From NCBI GenBank assembly GCA_903881065.1, contig CAIRRW010000152.1:1-6136 (forward strand): a stretch of 6,136 bases of DNA, in the 5' to 3' direction. Source of the DNA: an uncultured Bacteroidota bacterium. GTDB lineage: Bacteria; Bacteroidota; Bacteroidia; 2-12-FULL-35-15. The position numbers and the translations under genes are program-made. Under the pieces are notes generated by a model that worked only from the letters and a program-made list of their open reading frames with translations, ran no database searches and was not told where the DNA came from. This document shows positions 1 to 5,068 of the stretch, one piece after another; positions within the stretch are counted from its first letter, which is position 1, and every line of letters begins with the position of its first letter.

Positions 1-336
1 ATATCTAAGATTCCAAATGACTAAATAATAATTCCAATTTCTTCCCAATTCTTCCTGAATCTCAAAGCTTTTTTTCTGTGCATCCTTAGCTTTCATTTCA
101 TCCTGTCCACCTCCACCAATATAATTTGGATCCATCCAATTAAATAATCTCAAAAAATTATTATTGGGTTTATATCTAGGCATTGGATAGCTTCTCAATT
201 GTTCAAGCGCATCACCTTTTAGTTTTGGATACCCAACCTGAAATTCAGCAGTATCAATATTCTTTGTTTCTGTTTGAGAACAACTGCTGAGAGCTATTAA
301 TAACAAAACATAAATAGGGAAATATATTTTCTTCAT
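1..336 (-). CDS. Predicted lipoprotein of unknown function, 3' end cut by window edge
   Basis: The frame is open for 112 codons from the ATG at 336-334 to the window edge, so the C-terminus is missing. The protein starts with MKKIYFPIYVLLLIALSSC: two lysines, a hydrophobic stretch, and a lipobox LSSC with the lipidated cysteine at residue 19. This predicts export by Sec, cleavage by signal peptidase II and anchoring in a membrane facing the periplasm. The mature part seen is polar and rich in Asn, Tyr and Trp, with a Pro/Arg/Tyr segment (about residues 50-58), a GGGG turn (about 74-77) and a charged Lys/Glu stretch after it. I recognise no family. The start lies 3 nt after the stop codon of the 189-residue gene and in the same frame (TAA, GCG, ATG), so it is probably made by translational coupling. 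The lipoprotein call is firm; the function is unknown. Confidence 0.85.
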   Translation of the reverse strand, partial: MKKIYFPIYVLLLIALSSCSQTETKNIDTAEFQVGYPKLKGDALEQLRSYPMPRYKPNNNFLRLFNWMDPNYIGGGGQDEMKAKDAQKKSFEIQEELGRNWNYYLVIWNLRY

Positions 337-339
337 CGC

Positions 340-909
340 TTAATTACCAATTCTTTTTTGAACAAAAAGCTCTATCTTTTCAAATAATTGTTGTGGAGTA
401 GAAGTGCGCCAGGTAATATCATTCAGCTGCCCTCCGGAAACAATATAATAATCAATATTTGCCTGTTTAAACTCATCTAAAACATGATTGCGGAAATTTA
501 AAAATGCAATCCAGCCATCTTCCACTTCATCAAACCATTCCTCATAATAACAATCATCCGACGAATGAAAATTCAAAACATTTTCTCCAATCAAAATAAA
601 TTTATTTACTCCATATTCCATTATCCGCTCGATAATATCTCGTTTTAAAGTCATAATATCATTATTAATACAATCGTTCCATTCGCCCATAAGTTCAATT
701 ATTGCAAAGCTTTGATCATAATCTACAGCTAATATCTTTATATAAAGTGTTGGAGAATCAATATCATCCCACTGTGGATGAATTAAATAATTATAAATTG
801 AATTGGTATATTCAAACTCGCTGTATTCTCGTTCATAAAAAGGAGAACGCTCATCTTCAGATGCAATATAAATGTGCCGCCAATTAAAATAAGGTTCTAT
901 GTCCTGCAT
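340..909 (-). CDS. Hypothetical acidic protein, 189 aa
   Basis: This is a complete ORF from the ATG at 909 to the TAA at 340. No signal peptide or membrane segment is visible, so it is probably cytoplasmic. It is rich in Asp, Glu, Tyr and Trp. Hydrophobic strand-like segments alternate with polar ones: FAIIELMGEW (about 68-77), KFILIGENVLNFH (103-115) and IDYYIVSGG (152-160), with a very acidic aromatic stretch around 118-136 (DDCYYEEWFDEVEDGW). This suggests a compact alpha/beta fold. I recall similar hypothetical proteins from Bacteroidetes but know no function and no named domain; that recollection is unverified. It is followed 3 nt later by the lipoprotein start, so the two are very likely one operon. 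A 60-bp gap separates it from the upstream small ORF, with no TAnnTTTG box in that gap, so co-transcription with the upstream genes is possible. Confidence 0.85.
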   Translation of the reverse strand: MQDIEPYFNWRHIYIASEDERSPFYEREYSEFEYTNSIYNYLIHPQWDDIDSPTLYIKILAVDYDQSFAIIELMGEWNDCINNDIMTLKRDIIERIMEYGVNKFILIGENVLNFHSSDDCYYEEWFDEVEDGWIAFLNFRNHVLDEFKQANIDYYIVSGGQLNDITWRTSTPQQLFEKIELFVQKRIGN

Positions 910-969
910 GAATACGGATAAATAATGTTTTCGATTAATATATCTTAGTGAAATTATGAAGTGATTTTA

Positions 970-1170
970 CTATTGTATTTTATTATCGTGCGCAAATCCT
1001 TCCAGATATTTTTTAATATTCTCAACCACCTTTAAACATTCTATTTCTGTTGGATTCTTTTCTAAATCGATACAGGAATTATGAATATCTCTTGTCAATT
1101 CAACAAGTTCCTGATATACTATATTTTTCTCTTTTAACCTTAATTCAGCGTCAAAAATAAGTTCCCTCAA
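970..1170 (-). CDS. Small charged helical protein, start uncertain and possibly broken
   Basis: The ORF as listed starts at a TTG (1170-1168) and ends at TAG (972-970), 66 residues. The product is rich in Glu, Lys, Leu and Ile and looks mostly helical, possibly coiled coil, with no signal or membrane segment. I recognise no family. The same frame stays open upstream for 16 more codons (back to 1218) and reads NKHSQEELEDYIEELREL, which continues the same charged helical character. This suggests that the true protein is longer than 66 residues. Further upstream in frame there is an ATG at 1230-1228, 3 nt after the murQ stop, but its fourth codon is TAA (1221-1219). No ATG or GTG lies between that TAA and the TTG. 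The gene may therefore start at TTG, use a rare start codon, or be a recent pseudogene with a nonsense change at codon 4. Its place directly after murQ suggests co-transcription. Confidence 0.5.
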   Translation of the reverse strand: MRELIFDAELRLKEKNIVYQELVELTRDIHNSCIDLEKNPTEIECLKVVENIKKYLEGFAHDNKIQ

Positions 1171-1233
1171 CTCTTCAATATAATCTTCGAGTTCTTCCTG
1201 ACTATGTTTATTTCTGCCTTAATATAACATTTA

Positions 1234-2040
1234 TCATTTTATTGAATCGACAGCTTTCCTTACACTGCCATGTTTTTTCAATAAATCATTTGCCTTTTTA
1301 TAAGAAACATTTAGTTCATCAGCAATCATTTTAGTTCCTCTGTCCACAAGTTTATTATTACTCAATTGCATGTCCACCATTTTATTTCCCTTTACTCTTC
1401 CAAGCTTTATCATCACCGAAGTTGAAATCATATTTAGGATAAGTTTCTGAGCAGTTCCTGATTTCATACGAGTACTGCCTGTTACAAATTCAGAACCTAC
1501 AACAATTTCTATTATATATTTTGCAACTTTCGCTACGTTGCTTCCTTTATTACAAACAATACAGCCTGTAGATATTTCATTCTTATTACAATATTCCAAA
1601 GCCCCAACAACATAAGGTGTTGAACCGGATGCCGCTATTCCTATTACTACATCTTTCGAATTAATGTTATGTGCAAGTAAATCATTCCACCCTTGCTCTT
1701 TATCGTCCTCCGAAAACTCAACGGCTTTACGAATCGCTCTGTCACCACCGGCAATTAACCCTATTACCATACCTTGCGGAACACCATAGGTAGGTGGACA
1801 TTCGCTAGCGTCTACAATCCCTAAACGTCCGCTTGTTCCCGCCCCAATGTAAAACAATCGTCCCCTTAGCTTCATTTGTTTTACAATTACATTAACCAGT
1901 TTTTCTATCTTAGGAATTACTTTTTGTATTGCAACAGGGACTGTTTTATCTTCTTTATTAATATTGGAAAGCAGTTCCAGCACACTCATTTTTTCGAGTG
2001 AATTATATTTTGAAGAAGATTCTGTGGTTTTCATTCTCAT
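1234..2040 (-). CDS. murQ: N-acetylmuramic acid 6-phosphate etherase
   Basis: MurQ is a cytoplasmic enzyme that cleaves the D-lactyl ether of MurNAc-6-phosphate to give GlcNAc-6-phosphate and D-lactate, letting the cell reuse peptidoglycan sugar. The 268-residue protein has a SIS sugar-isomerase fold. It shows the phosphosugar-binding segment FYIGAGTSGRLG (63-74), the signature DASECPPTYG (77-86) with the catalytic Glu80 (Glu83 in E. coli), and the second acidic motif VEFSEDD (107-113), where Glu111 sits exactly 31 residues on, as Glu114 does in E. coli. Next come a second sugar-phosphate loop, IAASGSTPYV (135-144), and the segment GSEFVTGSTRMKSGTAQK (182-199). The C-terminal helices (about 235-268) resemble the small UBA-like tail of the family. 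It is about 30 residues shorter than the E. coli enzyme, mostly at the termini, and looks complete. ATGs occur at codons 1 and 3; the first is taken. No murNAc kinase or transporter gene lies nearby. No TAnnTTTG box is seen just upstream, so it may depend on read-through from the E1 gene. Confidence 0.96.
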   Translation of the reverse strand: MRMKTTESSSKYNSLEKMSVLELLSNINKEDKTVPVAIQKVIPKIEKLVNVIVKQMKLRGRLFYIGAGTSGRLGIVDASECPPTYGVPQGMVIGLIAGGDRAIRKAVEFSEDDKEQGWNDLLAHNINSKDVVIGIAASGSTPYVVGALEYCNKNEISTGCIVCNKGSNVAKVAKYIIEIVVGSEFVTGSTRMKSGTAQKLILNMISTSVMIKLGRVKGNKMVDMQLSNNKLVDRGTKMIADELNVSYKKANDLLKKHGSVRKAVDSIK

Positions 2041-2049
2041 TTGTTTTAA

Positions 2050-2080
2050 AAATAAAGGACTAAGATATTGTCCTTTATTT
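2050..2080 (-). terminator. Intrinsic terminator-like hairpin between the E1 gene and murQ
   Basis: An 11-bp perfect stem is formed by AAATAAAGGAC (2050-2060) and its complement GTCCTTTATTT (2070-2080), with a 9-nt loop. It begins 2 nt after the stop codon of the E1 gene. On the minus strand the second arm runs into further T residues (2049 downward), as in a rho-independent terminator, although the arm is itself T-rich and only about 4 pairs are G-C. It ends only 9 nt before the murQ ATG, so it may act as an attenuator or as a structure in front of the murQ start rather than a complete stop. Confidence 0.7.
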
Positions 2081-2081
2081 C

Positions 2082-4508
2082 TTAATAAATCCCGGGATAT
2101 TTTACCGGATTCACATCCTGCATCAGCTGATAAACAGTATCAAAAACATCCTCAGCAGATGGTTTCGAGAAATAATCTCCATCTGTTCCATAAGCTGCAC
2201 GGTGTTCTTTTGCTGTTAAAGTTGCAGGTTCTGAATCTAAATATCTAAATGCTTTTTGTTCTTCCAAAAGTTTCTGCATGATATATGCACTTGCTCCTCC
2301 AGGCACATCTTCATCCAAAATAACAAGTCTATTTGTTTTCTTGATCGATTCTACTATTGAATGATTCAAATCAAATGGCAATAACGTTTGTACATCTATT
2401 ACTTCAACAGATATATCAGTCTCCGTTAATTGTTTTACTGCCTCCAGTGCAATTCGGCAGCACGAACCATAAGTTACAAGTGTCACATCTGTTCCTTCGT
2501 TAATAGTTTCAACAACACCCAAAGGAATTTTATACTCGCCAATATTTGAAGGCTGTTGTTCCTTTAAACGATAGCCATTCAGCGGCTCAATAATTATAGC
2601 GGGCTCATCAGCGCACAGCAGTGTATTATAAAATCCTGATGCCTGCTGTAAGTTTCTTGGAACACAAATATGAATCCCGCGCAACGCATTAATCATCATG
2701 CCTAATGGAGAACCACTATGCCATATTCCTTCCAAACGATGGCCTCGCGTACGAATAATTACGGGAGCTTTTTGCGCTCCTTTTGTTCTATACTGAAGTG
2801 TTGCTAAATCATCACTCATTATTTGCAATGCATATAATAAATAATCAAGATACTGAATCTCTGCAATAGGACGCATACCACGCAAAGCAAGTCCAATCGC
2901 TTGTCCCATAATTGTTGCCTCGCGTATGCCGGTATCAAAAACTCTAACCTCGCCAAACTTCTCCTGAAGCCTCACCAATCCTTGATTTACACCACCTATC
3001 TTCCCCGAATCTTCCCCAAATATTATTACTTCTGGATATTTTGTAAGCAATGCATCAAAGTTATCTCTCAATAATTCTCTGCCATCCACTATTTTTGCTT
3101 CCCCTTCAAACTCAGCCTTCACAGGCGTTACTTTTAATGCACTAAACTCTGATTCACTGTGTAAATAGGAACTGTATCTATCATGATTAGCTAACTTCGA
3201 TTCATTTAGCCAGTCCACTAATTTTGATTTTGCACTTAAAGTTTCATTTCTTGTTAATCGCAATATAGCTTTAACAGCAACTATTACATCCTTCCTATTA
3301 GGTTCTAATATCGAATATAAATCGTTTTTCATCTTTGAAATAAATGAAGCATTTTCTGATTGAGCAGATAATTCATCCATCAGTATATTTACTTCTTTAA
3401 CTTCATTTTTAATTGGAGTTAAATAAGCATTCCAAGCTACCTTTTTCGCTTCAATTACCGCCTTCTTCGCATTCTCTTCTATCTCTCTTAAGGCATCTTC
3501 GTTCGCAAGTTTATTTTTCAATATCCATTCGCGCATCATTTTTATGCCATCAAAATCAAGTTCCCATTGCAACCGTTCTTTTGATTTATAACGCTCGTGC
3601 GAACCTGATGTGCTGTGTCCCTGAGGCTGTGTAACTTCTTCCACATGCACTAAAACCGGCACATGCTGTTCTCTGCAAATTTTGGCTGCTTTCTCATACG
3701 TCTCGCATAAATGAACGTAGTCCCAACCTTTTGTTTTAAATATTTCGTAACCGTTTCCTTCATTTTCACGTTGAAACCCCTTCAATATTTCTGAAATACT
3801 TTCCTTAGTAGTTTGGTATTTTTTAGGAACAGAAATTCCATGCCCATCATCCCAAACCGAAATCAACATTGGTATTTGCATCACCCCAGCAGCATTTATT
3901 GCCTCCCAAAATAATCCTTCCGATGTACTTGCATCGCCAATAGTTCCAAAAGCAATTTCATTTCCTTTGTTCGAGAACTTTTGAAACCGCTCTGTCTGCA
4001 ATTCTGTATTTGCTTTATAATATTTCGAAGCCATAGCCAAGCCTATCAAACGTGGCATTTGCGAAGCTGTAGGAGAGATATCCGATGAGGAATTTTTTTG
4101 TATAGTCAAATTTTTCCACGTCCCATCAGCATTTAAGCTCCGTGTAGCAAAATGTCCTCCCATTTGTCTCCCTGCACTCATCGGTTCTGCATCAGCATCA
4201 GTATGTCCGTAAAGTCCCGCAAACCATTCCTGTAAAGTAAGGTTTCCAATTGCAAACATTAGGGTTTGGTCACGATAATAACCCGAACGAAAATCACCAT
4301 TCTTAAATACTTTCGCCATCGCCAGTTGCGGTATCTCCTTTCCATCTCCAAAAATTCCGAACTTTGCTTTCCCAGTAAGCACCTCACGCCTCCCCAACAA
4401 ACTTGCTTCGCGACTCTCGCAGGCAATACGATAATCATTCAAAACAATTTTTATATAATCTGATACTTTTGTATTCGTTAATGATGGCATTTCTTCCTGT
4501 TTCGACAT
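2082..4508 (-). CDS. Fused 2-oxoacid dehydrogenase E1 alpha/beta subunit, thiamine-diphosphate dependent
   Basis: This 808-residue protein joins the alpha and beta chains of a branched-chain-type 2-oxoacid dehydrogenase E1, which decarboxylates a 2-oxoacid on thiamine diphosphate and passes the acyl group to a lipoyl E2. The alpha half (about 15-350) has YYRDQTLMFAIG (77-88), AGRQMGGHF (112-120) as in branched-chain E1 alpha, a thiamine-Mg motif starting GDASTSEG (191-198), and QGHSTSGSHERY (296-307) with the catalytic-loop His298. A helical charged linker of about 110 residues (360-470) follows. The beta half has GEDSGKIGG (498-506), DTGIREATIMG (525-535) with Glu530 at the place of the TPP-activating glutamate, the pyrimidine-binding region to about 650, and a transketolase C-terminal domain (665-795) with VTYGS and VIDVQTLLPFD. 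The motif GDG-X26-NN reads GDA-X26-DD here (Asp220-Asp221). Substrate is uncertain: 2-oxoisovalerate-like is most likely, pyruvate possible. No E2 or E3 gene is in view. Transcription probably starts near 4530. Confidence 0.93.
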   Translation of the reverse strand: MSKQEEMPSLTNTKVSDYIKIVLNDYRIACESREASLLGRREVLTGKAKFGIFGDGKEIPQLAMAKVFKNGDFRSGYYRDQTLMFAIGNLTLQEWFAGLYGHTDADAEPMSAGRQMGGHFATRSLNADGTWKNLTIQKNSSSDISPTASQMPRLIGLAMASKYYKANTELQTERFQKFSNKGNEIAFGTIGDASTSEGLFWEAINAAGVMQIPMLISVWDDGHGISVPKKYQTTKESISEILKGFQRENEGNGYEIFKTKGWDYVHLCETYEKAAKICREQHVPVLVHVEEVTQPQGHSTSGSHERYKSKERLQWELDFDGIKMMREWILKNKLANEDALREIEENAKKAVIEAKKVAWNAYLTPIKNEVKEVNILMDELSAQSENASFISKMKNDLYSILEPNRKDVIVAVKAILRLTRNETLSAKSKLVDWLNESKLANHDRYSSYLHSESEFSALKVTPVKAEFEGEAKIVDGRELLRDNFDALLTKYPEVIIFGEDSGKIGGVNQGLVRLQEKFGEVRVFDTGIREATIMGQAIGLALRGMRPIAEIQYLDYLLYALQIMSDDLATLQYRTKGAQKAPVIIRTRGHRLEGIWHSGSPLGMMINALRGIHICVPRNLQQASGFYNTLLCADEPAIIIEPLNGYRLKEQQPSNIGEYKIPLGVVETINEGTDVTLVTYGSCCRIALEAVKQLTETDISVEVIDVQTLLPFDLNHSIVESIKKTNRLVILDEDVPGGASAYIMQKLLEEQKAFRYLDSEPATLTAKEHRAAYGTDGDYFSKPSAEDVFDTVYQLMQDVNPVKYPGIY

Positions 4509-4527
4509 AAGGGTTTATTTTTATAAG

Positions 4528-4541
4528 ATTTGTTTACAAAT
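4528..4541. promoter_or_regulatory. Palindrome overlapping the E1 promoter, possible operator
   Basis: ATTTGT (4528-4533) and ACAAAT (4536-4541) form a perfect 6-bp inverted repeat around TT. It covers the 3' half of the predicted -7 box and the expected transcription start, which is where a repressor could block initiation. Part of the symmetry comes from the TTTG of the promoter box, so chance is a real alternative in DNA this rich in A and T. No regulator gene is in the window. Confidence 0.3.
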
Positions 4542-4544
4542 GTA
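4537..4544 (-). promoter_or_regulatory. Bacteroidetes-type -7 promoter element for the E1 gene
   Basis: The minus strand reads TACATTTG here, a full match to the Bacteroidetes primary-sigma -7 consensus TAnnTTTG. It lies about 28 nt before the E1 start codon, giving a 5' leader of about 20 nt. The -33 element (TTTG in the consensus) is poor: only a T-run, TTTTTCC, lies at about the right distance (around 4565-4571). The match and its place directly in front of the gene support a promoter; strength and start site are inferred. Confidence 0.6.
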
Positions 4545-4772
4545 AGCAAAAAGGATAACGGATTGGAAAAAGTCATTTTGCTGAATTTTCTCTTGTGAAG
4601 ACAAAATAATCTGCCTTTTTATAAAAAGCCTTCAAATTTGCACTTTACCTTCAAAAGTAAGAAAAGTGGTTTCGGGTCGAGAAAGTTCGTCCTTAGGCTT
4701 AAAAAGTACTATTTATTTTTTATGGAAGATCTTTTTTACCTTGATTTCAAAATAATTACTATTTCAACACTC

Positions 4773-4898
4773 AATTTACTCATAGTAACCCTAAATTTAC
4801 TATTAGTAACTCATAATTTAATATTAGTAACCCTTAATTTAGTAATAGTAACCACCAATTTACAATTAGTAGCTCTTTCCGAATTAATAGTAACCTAA
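4773..4898. repeat. Six tandem 21-bp units upstream of atpD
   Basis: AATTTA recurs at 4773, 4794, 4815, 4836 and 4857, and AGTAAC (AGTAGC once) at 4784, 4805, 4826, 4847, 4868 and 4889, always exactly 21 bp apart. Unit boundaries are 4773, 4794, 4815, 4836, 4857 and 4878; a much weaker unit may precede at 4752. Each unit is close to three heptamers: AATTTAC, TATTAGT, AACCCTA. Most units also contain a near-palindrome of the form TTACTA-n-TAGTAA, perfect in unit 2 (4797-4809). Spacing shows no insertion or deletion, while single bases vary between units. The last unit has a degenerate start. Function is unknown: curved or regulatory DNA upstream of atpD, a protein-binding array, or a neutral minisatellite-like repeat are all possible. 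Confidence 0.9.
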
Positions 4899-4960
4899 TT
4901 CAATTTAAAATCCTTTTTAATCATAAAAATCAGTGTCATCAGCGTTCCATCCACCTTCAG

Positions 4961-4977
4961 AAAATCAAAATGATTTT
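4961..4977 (+). other. Small A/T hairpin upstream of atpD
   Basis: AAAATCA (4961-4967) and TGATTTT (4971-4977) form a 7-bp stem with an AAA loop, followed on the plus strand by TT and then C. It has the outline of a weak terminator for any transcript entering from the repeat array, but the stem has only one G-C pair, so it would be unstable. It lies upstream of the predicted atpD promoter and so is not in the atpD leader. Confidence 0.3.
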
Positions 4978-4998
4978 TTCAACATATTACAAACAAAA

Positions 4999-5029
4999 CT
5001 TTCTCATATAATATTAATTACTACTTTTG
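4999..5029 (+). promoter_or_regulatory. Bacteroidetes-type promoter for atpD
   Basis: TACTTTTG at 5022-5029 fits the -7 consensus TAnnTTTG in full. TTTC at 5000-5003 sits 18 bp upstream as a three-of-four match to the -33 element TTTG. Transcription would begin at about 5035, leaving a leader of roughly 34 nt before the ATG at 5069. That leader is very A-rich and has no Shine-Dalgarno sequence, as is usual in Bacteroidetes, where A-rich leaders support translation. Confidence 0.65.
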
Positions 5030-5068
5030 CGCTCGATTTTAAAAAAACAGATAAATAAATCATACAAA

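Larger units (their letters stand above)
4509..5068. other. Divergent intergenic region between the E1 gene and atpD
   Basis: This 560-bp stretch has no convincing gene. It holds the E1 promoter at its left end, a six-unit 21-bp tandem array at 4773-4898, a 9-bp direct repeat at 4929-4946, a small hairpin at 4961-4977 and the atpD promoter at its right end. Between 4560 and 4750 I see only a 14-bp palindrome, CTTTTTATAAAAAG (4615-4628), and no clear promoter or RNA gene. The length is unusual next to the tight spacing of the other genes. Confidence 0.8.

Noticed and set aside
702..887. Plus-strand 61-codon open frame.
   Set aside because: It is antisense within the 189-residue gene, with low-complexity content and no promoter.
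1208..1237. ATG overlapping the murQ TGA stop (ATGA), a classic coupled start for the next gene.
   Set aside because: It runs only nine codons before TAA at 1210-1208 and is one base out of frame with the small ORF; using it would need a frameshift as well, so the in-frame ATG at 1230 with a stop at codon 4 is the simpler hypothesis.
1964..2248. Plus-strand 94-codon open frame.
   Set aside because: It crosses the end of the E1 gene, the hairpin and the start of murQ on the opposite strand; both of those are well-supported genes.
3413..3634. Plus-strand 73-codon open frame.
   Set aside because: It is antisense within the E1 gene; its Ser/Leu-rich translation is typical of a reverse-frame shadow.
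4476..4576. Minus-strand 32-codon frame starting at 4576 and overlapping the E1 start.
   Set aside because: It is short, basic, lacks family features and would run through the E1 promoter itself.
4615..4628. Perfect 14-bp palindrome CTTTTTATAAAAAG.
   Set aside because: It has one G-C pair per arm, is made of A and T runs in A/T-rich DNA and has no loop for a hairpin; chance is enough to explain it.
4638..4898. Plus-strand reading frame spanning the 21-bp array; from its only ATG (4722) it would give a 59-residue peptide with a seven-residue N-L-x-x-V-T-x repeat.
   Set aside because: The period of 21 keeps any frame open by chance. Differences between units fall on first and second codon positions (CTA, ATA, GTA and CAA at one codon; TTA and ATA at the next) as much as on third positions, which argues against selection on protein. 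No promoter or ribosome site is seen, and the upstream part starts at TTG with no recognisable content.
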